Below are positions 16,959 to 24,362 of a stretch of 64,000 nucleotides of DNA, piece by piece. Location of the stretch: NCBI RefSeq assembly GCF_012927085.1, contig NZ_JABBFX010000001.1:744001-808000 (forward strand), in the 5' to 3' direction. The notes beneath the pieces were generated by a model, which was given only the letters and a program-made list of their open reading frames with translations, was not told the DNA's origin and made no database searches. Position numbers and translations under genes: made by a program. Within the stretch, counting starts at the first letter, position 1, and every line of letters starts with the position of its first letter. The DNA comes from Ramlibacter agri. Its GTDB lineage: Bacteria > Pseudomonadota > Gammaproteobacteria > Burkholderiales > Burkholderiaceae_C.

Positions 16959-18491
16959 ATGGGCACGAGACGGGACTTCGTGGTGCAGGGCGCCGCGCTC
17001 GCGGGCGCGCTCGCGCTGCCGCAGGCGGCCTCGGCCGCGCCGGACAAGATCGGCATCGCCATCGGTGAAGACCCCAGCACGCTGGACCAGAGCGCGAGCT
17101 GGACTGGCGTGGACTACCAGATCGCCGAGAACTACGGCGAATTCCTGGTGCAGCGCACGCCGGCCGGCGAGCTGAAGCCGGGGCTGGCGAGCGCGTGGAA
17201 GGTTGCGCCCGACGGCAAGCTCATCGAATTCACGCTGCGCAAGGACGTCAAGTTCCACAGTGGCGACCCGTTCACGGCCAAGGACGTCCTCTTCAGCTTC
17301 GAGCGTGGCCGCGTCAAGAGCTCCACGTCGAAGACGCGCCTGGCTTCGGTGGAGCGCATCGAGGCGGTGGGCGACTACGGCGTCAAGGTGTTCTTCAAGG
17401 CACCGGACGTCACCTTCATCCCCAACCGCGGCGGCGTGATGATGGTGTCCAAGGCCTACTTCGATCGCGTCGGTGAAGACGCGTTCGCGAAGCAGCCGGT
17501 GGGCACCGGCCCGTACAAGCTGGTGCGCTACGCCTCCGGCGAATCGCTGGACCTGGAGCGCTTCGCCGGCTACTGGGGCGACAAGCCGAAGATCGCCGAG
17601 GCGCGCTTCTTCTTCATCCCCGAAGACACGACGCGCGTGGCCAAGCTGAAGGCCGGCGAGGTGGACCTGATCAACGCCTGTCCCTATTCCGCGGTCAAGG
17701 ACCTGGAAAGCCGCAAGGACTTCAAGCTGGTGAAGCTGCCGGTGGACCACCCGACGATGTCGGTGGTGTTTGCCACGCAGAACCCCAAGACGCCCTGGCA
17801 CGACCGCCGCGTGCGGCTGGCCATGGCGTACGCCGTGAACACCGATGCCATCATCAAGAACGTGCTCGGAGGCATCCCGAACCACTGGGTTTTCCTGGCC
17901 CCGCACGAACTGGGCTACGACCCGGCGCTGAAGCACTACCCTTACGACCCCGCGAAGTCGCGCGCGCTGCTGGCCGAAGCGGGCTACTCCAACGGCTTCG
18001 ACCTGAAGCTGTACTACGCCACCACGGGGCGGGTGCAGATGAACGCGCAGCTGGCGGAAGCCATCGCCGCCTACTTCGAGGCGGTGGGCATCCGCACGCG
18101 CCTGGTGGGCGAGGAGTGGCTCGCCTATCGCTCGCGCTACAACGCATCGCGAAAGCCCACGGCGGAATACGTCGCGCTGTTCACGCACGGGCGTGCCGGC
18201 AGCCCCGACCCGACCTACAACGTCTCGCTGTTCTTCGGCAAGGACGGCCCCATCAGCACCTACGCCAACGCGGACCTGGACCAATTGAACGCCGATGCGA
18301 AAGCGACGGTGGACGACGCCAAGCGCGCGGAGTTGATCCGGAAGGAAGTGCGGCTGATCCAGGAGGACGTGCCCAGCTTCCCGATCTACAACAACGTGAC
18401 GGTCTACGCGATGAAGAGCAACGTCGTCTTCAAGCCGACGCTGAAATACAACCTGGACCTGACGCTGGTCAAGGACATGTCCTTCGCCTGA
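16959..18491 (+). CDS. ABC transporter periplasmic substrate-binding protein (SBP_bac_5)
   Basis: Periplasmic solute-binding protein of 510 residues for a dipeptide-type ABC importer. The N-terminus TRRDFVVQGAALAGALALPQ resembles a twin-arginine signal and cleaves after AASA. Family landmarks are LAPGLAxxW-like LKPGLASAWKV, FTLRKDVKFHSGDPFTAKDV and the long second lobe with TGPYKLVRY. It has a clear AAGGAGA ribosome-binding site and lies 25 nt after OYE1, 15 nt before the permeases. Its place between two OYE genes suggests that the ligand is the substrate of those enzymes rather than a peptide. Confidence 0.9.
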   Translation: MGTRRDFVVQGAALAGALALPQAASAAPDKIGIAIGEDPSTLDQSASWTGVDYQIAENYGEFLVQRTPAGELKPGLASAWKVAPDGKLIEFTLRKDVKFHSGDPFTAKDVLFSFERGRVKSSTSKTRLASVERIEAVGDYGVKVFFKAPDVTFIPNRGGVMMVSKAYFDRVGEDAFAKQPVGTGPYKLVRYASGESLDLERFAGYWGDKPKIAEARFFFIPEDTTRVAKLKAGEVDLINACPYSAVKDLESRKDFKLVKLPVDHPTMSVVFATQNPKTPWHDRRVRLAMAYAVNTDAIIKNVLGGIPNHWVFLAPHELGYDPALKHYPYDPAKSRALLAEAGYSNGFDLKLYYATTGRVQMNAQLAEAIAAYFEAVGIRTRLVGEEWLAYRSRYNASRKPTAEYVALFTHGRAGSPDPTYNVSLFFGKDGPISTYANADLDQLNADAKATVDDAKRAELIRKEVRLIQEDVPSFPIYNNVTVYAMKSNVVFKPTLKYNLDLTLVKDMSFA

Positions 18492-18506
18492 GCGCGGGAG
18501 CGCAGC

Positions 18507-19424
18507 ATGGCCCGATACGCCTTGAAGCGCCTGCTGGTGGGCCTGGTCTGCCTGCTGGGCGTGAGCCTCATCATCTTCGTCGCGGTGCGCCTGACCGGCG
18601 ACCCGACCGACCTGTTGCTGCCGGAAGACGCCAGCGACGCCGACCGCGTGGCGCTGCAGGCCGAACTGGGACTGGACCGGCCGCTGCCGGTGCAGTACGC
18701 GATCTTCCTGAAGGGCGCGGCACAGGGCGACTTCGGCAAGTCCACGCGCTGGCGCCAGCCCGCGATGGAGCTGGTGCTGAATCGCCTGCCGGCGACCTTG
18801 CAGCTGAGCGCGTTGGCTTTCTCCATCGCCATGGTGCTGGGCCTGCTGGGCGGCGTGACCTCGGCCCGCCTGCGCGGTTCGGCGTTCGACCAGGTGGTGA
18901 AGGTCGGCGTCACTTTCGGCCTGGCCGTGCCGGTGTTCTGGCTCGGGTTGATGCTGATCCTGGCCTTCGCCGTCGGCCTGGGCCTCTTCCCCACCAGCGG
19001 GCGCGGCGGCTTCGCGGCGATGGTGCTGCCGGCGGTGACGATGGCGCTGAACCCGGCGGCGGCCATGAGCCGGCTCTCGCGGTCGGCGATGCTCAACGTG
19101 CTGGGCGCCGACTACATCAAGATGGCGCGCGTCAAGGGCAACTCCGAAGCGCGCGTGGTGTGGAAGCATGGCCTGAAGAACGCGGCCATCCCACTCGTCA
19201 CGTTGGCCGGCATCCAGCTGGCCAACATGGTGGGCAACACCGTGGTGGTGGAGACCATCTTCGCCTGGCCCGGCATCGGCAAGCTGATCGTGGATGCCAT
19301 CTATGCGCGCGACTTCGCCGTGGTGCAGGCCGGCATCTGCGTGGTGTCGGCCATCTACATCCTCCTGAACATCGCGGTCGACCTCGTCTACGGCGTGCTC
19401 GACCCGCAGATCCGCTACGACTGA
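18507..19424 (+). CDS. ABC transporter permease, DppB-like
   Basis: Inner-membrane permease of 305 residues: an N-terminal helix (about 9-30), the large periplasmic loop with LGLDRPLPVQYAIF, and five more helices. The ATPase-docking EAA loop is KMARVKGNSEARVVWKHGLK near residue 205. It lies 15 nt after the binding protein and its TGA overlaps the next ATG by one base (TGATG), so translation of both permeases is coupled. Partner of the 19424-20323 permease. Compared with the 1843-2796 permease it is clearly diverged, so the two systems are not a recent duplication. Confidence 0.9.
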   Translation: MARYALKRLLVGLVCLLGVSLIIFVAVRLTGDPTDLLLPEDASDADRVALQAELGLDRPLPVQYAIFLKGAAQGDFGKSTRWRQPAMELVLNRLPATLQLSALAFSIAMVLGLLGGVTSARLRGSAFDQVVKVGVTFGLAVPVFWLGLMLILAFAVGLGLFPTSGRGGFAAMVLPAVTMALNPAAAMSRLSRSAMLNVLGADYIKMARVKGNSEARVVWKHGLKNAAIPLVTLAGIQLANMVGNTVVVETIFAWPGIGKLIVDAIYARDFAVVQAGICVVSAIYILLNIAVDLVYGVLDPQIRYD

Positions 19425-20323
19425 TGGCTGCCTCCATGAACCCCACCCTGGGCGCGGCGTCGCCAAGGCGCCGGCCGGGCGCGGACCTGTGGCGCCGGCT
19501 GCAGCAGATGCCGCTGCTGGCGCTGGCGATGCTGCTGCCCGTCGTACTGTGCGGCCTGTTCGGGCCCTGGCTGGTGCCGCACGATCCCGCGGCCATCGCG
19601 CCGGCCATGGCGCTGCGCCCGCCGTCCTGGCTGGCCGGCGAAGGCTGGACGCACCTGTTCGGCACCGACTACCTGGGCCGCGACGTGTTCAGCCGCGTGG
19701 TCGTCGGCGCCCGCGCTTCGCTGCTGGCATCGCTGGTGGGCGTGGGCCTGGCCGGCGTGGCAGGTGTCGCCATCGGCCTGTGCTCGGGCCTGTTCGGCGG
19801 CCGCGTCGACGCGGTGCTGATGCGCCTGGTCGACATCCAGATGTCCATGCCCGCGATCCTGCTGGCGCTGCTGGTGTCCGCCGCGCTCGGCTCCGGCCTG
19901 GTAGCGGTGACGGCGGTGATCGCCATCGTGTTCTGGACCAACTATGCCCGCGTCGTGCGCGGCGAGACCTTGGGCGTGCGCCAGCGCGATTACGTGGTCA
20001 TGGCGCGCGTGCTGGGTTGCTCGACGCCGCGGCTGCTGTGGAAGCACATCCTGCCCAACGTGATCGATTCGGCGCTGGTGGTCGCTTCCCTGCAGCTCGG
20101 CGCGGCCGTGATGCTGGAAGCGTCGCTCAGCTTCCTGGGCCTTGGCGTGCAGCCGCCGGCCGTGGCCTGGGGAAAGATGATCGCCGAGTCGCGGCTGTAC
20201 CTGGCGACGGCTTGGTGGCTGCCCACCTTCCCGGGCATCGCGCTGGTCGTCACCGTGCTGGGCACCAACCTGCTCGGGGACTGGCTGCGCGACGCGCTGG
20301 ACCCCAAGCTGCGGCAGATGTAG
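19424..20323 (+). CDS. ABC transporter permease, DppC-like
   Basis: Second permease of the OYE-linked importer, 299 residues. A cytoplasmic N-terminus is followed by a first helix about residues 32-52, a periplasmic loop containing HLFGTDYLGRDVFSR (family hallmark), and five helices. The EAA loop is MARVLGCSTPRLLWKHILPN. The ATG at 19424 overlaps the previous stop; an ATG 12 nt further is an alternative start. It ends 13 nt before the DppD-like ATPase gene. Confidence 0.9.
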   Translation: MAASMNPTLGAASPRRRPGADLWRRLQQMPLLALAMLLPVVLCGLFGPWLVPHDPAAIAPAMALRPPSWLAGEGWTHLFGTDYLGRDVFSRVVVGARASLLASLVGVGLAGVAGVAIGLCSGLFGGRVDAVLMRLVDIQMSMPAILLALLVSAALGSGLVAVTAVIAIVFWTNYARVVRGETLGVRQRDYVVMARVLGCSTPRLLWKHILPNVIDSALVVASLQLGAAVMLEASLSFLGLGVQPPAVAWGKMIAESRLYLATAWWLPTFPGIALVVTVLGTNLLGDWLRDALDPKLRQM

Positions 20324-20336
20324 GCGCAGGAGATTC

Positions 20337-21326
20337 GTGGTGCAAGAACCCTTGTTGTCCGTCGAAGGCCTGCAGACCTGGTGCTTCACCCGTACCGGCG
20401 TGGTGAAGGCCGTGGACGGCGTCAGCTTCACGCTGGACCGGGGCGAGGCGCTCGGCCTGGTCGGCGAGTCCGGCTCCGGCAAGAGCATGACCTGCAACTC
20501 GATCGTGCGGCTGGCGCCGCAGGCGGCGCGCACGGTCGGCGGCCGCGTGCTGTTCGAGGGCCGTGACCTGCTGCAGCTGAAGGAAGCGCAGATGCGCGAA
20601 GTGCGCGGCGGCCGCATCGGCATGATCCTGCAGGACCCGCTGATGTCGCTGAACCCGGTGTTCACCATCGGCAACCAGGTCGGCGAGTCCTTCCGCCTGC
20701 ATGGCGGCCGGCGCTCGGCGACGGAGATCCGGCGCGACGTGGTGGAAGTGCTGGCCCAGGTCAACATCCCTTCGCCGGCGCAGCGCATGGCGAGCTATCC
20801 CTTCCAGTTCAGCGGCGGCATGCGCCAGCGCACGGTGGCGGCGATGGCGCTGGCCGGCCGGCCCAGCCTGCTGATCGCGGACGAACCCACCACCGCGCTG
20901 GACGTGACGGTGCAGGACCAGTTCCTGCGCCTGCTGAAAGACTTGCAGGCCAACGCAGGCATGGCGCTGCTGATGGTGACGCATGACCTGGGCATCGTGG
21001 CCGAGACCTGCGACCGCGTTGCCGTCATGTACGCGGGCCGCATCGTGGAGATCGGCAAGGTGCAGGACGTGCTGGGAAGGCCGGCGCATCCGTACACCGA
21101 AGCGCTCCTGCAGGCCCTGCCCAAGGCGGGCGTGCGCCGCAAGCGCCTGTTCCAGATTCCCGGCGAGCCGCCCAACCTGATGGACCTGCCGCCCGGCTGC
21201 GCCTTCCTGCCTCGCTGCCATCGCGCCACCGAACTTTGCAAGACCGGCGTGCCGCCGATGGTGGACCTGGGTGCGGGCCGCCGCGCTGCTTGCTGGCACC
21301 TTGCCAGACAGGAGGCCCTGGCATGA
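20337..21326 (+). CDS. ABC transporter ATP-binding protein, DppD-like
   Basis: ATPase of 329 residues with all catalytic motifs: Walker A GESGSGKSM, Q-loop LQDPLMSLNP, signature FSGGMRQRTVAAMAL, Walker [13 protein letters not shown] and H-loop VTHDLGI. The C-terminal Opp/Dpp extension (CAFLPRCHRATELCK) carries the usual Cys pattern. The start is GTG at 20337 behind an AGGAG at good distance; the adjacent GTG at 20340 is an alternative. It works with the overlapping DppF-like gene. Cytoplasmic, driving import by the two upstream permeases. Confidence 0.9.
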   Translation: MVQEPLLSVEGLQTWCFTRTGVVKAVDGVSFTLDRGEALGLVGESGSGKSMTCNSIVRLAPQAARTVGGRVLFEGRDLLQLKEAQMREVRGGRIGMILQDPLMSLNPVFTIGNQVGESFRLHGGRRSATEIRRDVVEVLAQVNIPSPAQRMASYPFQFSGGMRQRTVAAMALAGRPSLLIADEPTTALDVTVQDQFLRLLKDLQANAGMALLMVTHDLGIVAETCDRVAVMYAGRIVEIGKVQDVLGRPAHPYTEALLQALPKAGVRRKRLFQIPGEPPNLMDLPPGCAFLPRCHRATELCKTGVPPMVDLGAGRRAACWHLARQEALA

Positions 21327-22333
21327 ACCCCGTGCTGCAACTGGACGAGGTGCGCAAGCACTACCCTGGCCCGCGTGCGGGCTGGATTGCGCGCAGCCGC
21401 GGCGTGGTGAAGGCGGTGGACGGTGCCAGCGCGGAAATCGAACGCGGCACCAGCTTCGCGCTGGCCGGCGAATCGGGCAGCGGCAAGTCGACGCTCGCGC
21501 GCATGATCCTGCGGCTGGAGCAGCCCAGCGCCGGCAGCATCCGCTTCGAGGGCCGTGAGGTGGCCGGCCTGGCGGGCGCGGACCTCGCCTGGTATCGCTC
21601 GCGCGTGCAGGCCGTGTTCCAGGACGCCTCCGGCTCGCTGGACCCACGCATGCGCATCGGCGCCATCGTTGCGGAGCCGCTGGAGATCCAGCGCGCCGCC
21701 GGTGGCAACAAGCTGACGAAGCAGGAGATGCGCGAGAAGGTGCAGGAGATGCTGAAGCTGGTGGGCCTGCCGCAACGCGTCTTCGCCAACTATCCGCACG
21801 AATTGAGCGGCGGCCAGAAGCAGCGCGTGGCGATCGCCCGCGCCATGGTGCTGGAGCCGGCGCTGGTGGTGCTGGACGAACCGGTGTCGGCGCTGGACGT
21901 GTCCATTCGCGCGCAGGTGCTGAACCTGCTGGCGGATTTCCAGGACCGCCTGGGCTTGAGCTACTTCCTGATTTCGCACGACCTTGCGACGCTGGGGCAC
22001 GTCAGCACGCGCATGGCGGTGATGTACCTGGGGCGGATCATCGAAACCGGCAGCACGGACGAAATCTACGCGCGGCCGCTGCACCCCTACACGCGGGCGC
22101 TGTTCGCCGCCATGCCGGTGGCCGAGCCAGGCCGCGTCAAGCCCGCGCCCGCCATGCGCGGCGAGATCGGCTCGGCGCTGGACCTGCCGCGCGGCTGCCG
22201 CTTCTGCCCGCGCTGCGAGCTGGCGCAGCCGGTCTGCCGCGAAGTCGATCCGCCGCTGGTGCAGGTCGATGCGCAGCATGCCGTCGCCTGCCATCTGGCC
22301 GCCCCCTCTCTCGAAGACACAGGAACACCATGA
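21323..22333 (+). CDS. ABC transporter ATP-binding protein, DppF-like
   Basis: Partner ATPase of 336 residues. Walker A GESGSGKST, Q-loop FQDASGSLDP, signature LSGGQKQRVAIARAM, Walker B ALVVLDEPVSALD and H-loop ISHDLAT are intact. The oligopeptide-type C-terminal tail contains GCRFCPRCELAQPVC. The start MNPVLQLDEV makes an ATGA overlap with the DppD-like stop. Its own stop overlaps the OYE2 start in another ATGA. Transporter and enzyme are therefore translated as one coupled unit, strong evidence that imported ligand and OYE2 substrate are linked. Confidence 0.9.
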   Translation: MNPVLQLDEVRKHYPGPRAGWIARSRGVVKAVDGASAEIERGTSFALAGESGSGKSTLARMILRLEQPSAGSIRFEGREVAGLAGADLAWYRSRVQAVFQDASGSLDPRMRIGAIVAEPLEIQRAAGGNKLTKQEMREKVQEMLKLVGLPQRVFANYPHELSGGQKQRVAIARAMVLEPALVVLDEPVSALDVSIRAQVLNLLADFQDRLGLSYFLISHDLATLGHVSTRMAVMYLGRIIETGSTDEIYARPLHPYTRALFAAMPVAEPGRVKPAPAMRGEIGSALDLPRGCRFCPRCELAQPVCREVDPPLVQVDAQHAVACHLAAPSLEDTGTP

Positions 22334-24273
22334 AACTGCTGGAACCCGGATACATCGGGAAGGTGCGGCTGAAGAACCGCGTGGTGATGTCGGCCATGGG
22401 GCCGGGCGCGCTGGTGCAGCTGGATGGCAGCCTGTCGCAGCGCGGCATCGATTACTACGTGGCGCGCGCCAAGGGCGGCGTTGGCCTGATCACCACCGGC
22501 TCGACGCGCGTGACGCGCGAGTTCGAGCGCGTGCCCACGAGCCCCATCCAGTCCACCCTGATGGTGGACCACAAGAACTACACGCGCTGGGTGCACGAGC
22601 TGGCGGCGGGCGTGCACGACTACGGCGCCAAGCTGGCCGTGCAGCTGACGGCGGGCCTGGGCCGCGCGCTGGGCAAGGCGGACCTCGCCAAGGTCCGGCC
22701 CATCGGGCCTTCGCCGCTGCCCTGCCTGCTGGACCCGAAAACCTTGACGCACGAACTCACCTTGGGCGAGATCGAGCGCATCCTCGACGCCTTCGAAGCC
22801 GCGGCCGAAGTGCTGAAGCTGGCGCAGGTGGACATCGTGGAACTGAACTGCCACAACGGCTACCTGGTCGACCAGTTCATGACGCCGCTGTGGAACCAGC
22901 GCAAGGACGACTACGGCGGCGACCTGGACAATCGCCTGCGCTTCCTGGTGCAGATCGTCGGTCGCCTCAAGAAGGGTCTGGGCCGCGAGTTCCCGGTCGC
23001 CGTCAAGTACGCACTGACCCACTACCACCCCGGTGGCCGCGAGCCGGAAGAGGGCGTGGAGATCGCCCGCAAGCTGGAGGCCGCCGGCGTGGACGCGCTG
23101 ACCATCGACGCCGGTTGCCGCGAGACCTTCTACTGGACGCTGCCTTCCGAGTTCCAGCCCGAGGCGATCAACCTGGAGCTGGCGGCGCTGGTGAAGCAGG
23201 CGGTGAAGATCCCGGTGGTGACGGTGGGCAAGATGGGCAACCCGCGCCTGGCCGAACAGGCATTGCGCGAAGGCAAGGCTGATTTCATCGCCATGGGCCG
23301 CGGCCTGCTGGCGGACCCGGACTGGGTGAACAAGGTGAAGGGCGGCCGCACCGAGGACATCATCCCCTGCGTCGACTGCTTCGAAGGCTGCCACCGCTAC
23401 ATCCACGAAGGCAAGGCCATCACCTGCGCCGTCAATCCCGCCACCGGCAACGAGCGCGAGTTCGCGTTGGCGCCGGCGGCCGAACGCAAGTCGGTGCTGG
23501 TGATAGGCGGCGGGCCCGGCGGCATGGAGGCGGCGCGCGTGGCGGCGTTGCGCGGCCACCGCGTGCAGCTGTGGGAAAAGGAAGGCGAACTGGGCGGCAA
23601 CATGCGCCCGGGCTCCGGGCCGGAATTCAAGGAGATCTACCGGCGCCTCAACGACTACCTGCGCCACCAGCTGAAGAAGCATGGCGTGGAAGTGGCGCTG
23701 GAACAGGAGGCCACGCCCGAGCGGGTGAAGGCGCTGGGCCCCGATGCCGTGGTGGTCGCCACCGGCAGTACGCCGGTGATTCCGGGCATTGCCGGCGCGG
23801 ACCGCGCCAACGTGGTCACCGCCAACGACTTGCTGACCGGCCAGGCGCAAGCCGGCGCCACCGTGGTCATCATCGGCGGCGGCGTGGTGGGCTGCGAGAC
23901 GGCGCTGTACCTCGCGCAGCTGGGGAAGAAGGTGAGCATCGTCGAACTGCAGGCGGCTGCCGGCGGCGACATGTACTACATCAACCGCATGCACATGATG
24001 CGGCTGCTGGCCGAGGCGGAGATCGAGATCCTCACGCGCTCGAAAGTGTCCGAGATCGCCGAGGCCGGCGTGGTCTTCAGCGACGCGCAGGGCGAGCGCC
24101 GCACACTGCCTGCGGATACGGTGGTGCTGGCGGTCGGCTTCCGGCCCACGACCGGGCTGCTGCAGCGGCTGGAAGGCACGGTGGACGAACTGTTCCCCAT
24201 CGGCGACTGCCTGGGCCCCCGCAAGGTGATGGAAGCGATGCAGGAGGGCTACCGCGTCGCGCGGCTGCTGTGA
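22330..24273 (+). CDS. NADH:flavin oxidoreductase with Fe-S cluster, 2,4-dienoyl-CoA reductase-like (OYE2)
   Basis: Diverged paralogue of OYE1/OYE3, 647 residues. The FMN barrel shows SAMGPGALVQ, CHNGYLVDQF and DDYGGDLDNR, where the His-Asn pair replaces the His-Gly-His of OYE1/OYE3. The 4Fe-4S ligands are Cys347, 350, 354 and 366 (CVDCFEGC then a Cys after 11 residues). FAD and NAD(P) Rossmann motifs are VIGGGPGGMEAA and VIIGGGVVGCETA. The start overlaps the DppF-like stop in ATGA. Different catalytic-loop residues suggest it acts on another intermediate than OYE1/OYE3, perhaps the opposite face or a neighbouring double bond. Confidence 0.9.
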   Translation: MKLLEPGYIGKVRLKNRVVMSAMGPGALVQLDGSLSQRGIDYYVARAKGGVGLITTGSTRVTREFERVPTSPIQSTLMVDHKNYTRWVHELAAGVHDYGAKLAVQLTAGLGRALGKADLAKVRPIGPSPLPCLLDPKTLTHELTLGEIERILDAFEAAAEVLKLAQVDIVELNCHNGYLVDQFMTPLWNQRKDDYGGDLDNRLRFLVQIVGRLKKGLGREFPVAVKYALTHYHPGGREPEEGVEIARKLEAAGVDALTIDAGCRETFYWTLPSEFQPEAINLELAALVKQAVKIPVVTVGKMGNPRLAEQALREGKADFIAMGRGLLADPDWVNKVKGGRTEDIIPCVDCFEGCHRYIHEGKAITCAVNPATGNEREFALAPAAERKSVLVIGGGPGGMEAARVAALRGHRVQLWEKEGELGGNMRPGSGPEFKEIYRRLNDYLRHQLKKHGVEVALEQEATPERVKALGPDAVVVATGSTPVIPGIAGADRANVVTANDLLTGQAQAGATVVIIGGGVVGCETALYLAQLGKKVSIVELQAAAGGDMYYINRMHMMRLLAEAEIEILTRSKVSEIAEAGVVFSDAQGERRTLPADTVVLAVGFRPTTGLLQRLEGTVDELFPIGDCLGPRKVMEAMQEGYRVARLL

Positions 24274-24289
24274 CACCCCTCGCGCCAGC

Positions 24290-24344
24290 TTATAGCCGCT
24301 GCAGCAATTCTGTAGTTTTCACTCCCGGCCGGAGTGCCTAGCAT
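24290..24344 (+). promoter_or_regulatory. Shared catabolic promoter element, copy D (OYE3-Bug-TPP-SDR operon)
   Basis: TTATAG at 24290-24295, 16 bases, GTAGTT at 24312-24317, 21 bases, TAGCAT at 24339-24344. The spacing equals copies A-C exactly. With TAGCAT as -10 box the start is near 24351, leaving only about 12 nt before the OYE3 ATG. The element fills the 89-base gap after OYE2 and makes the second block an independent transcript. Confidence 0.74.
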
Positions 24345-24362
24345 CCGTCCCGCAGAACGAAT

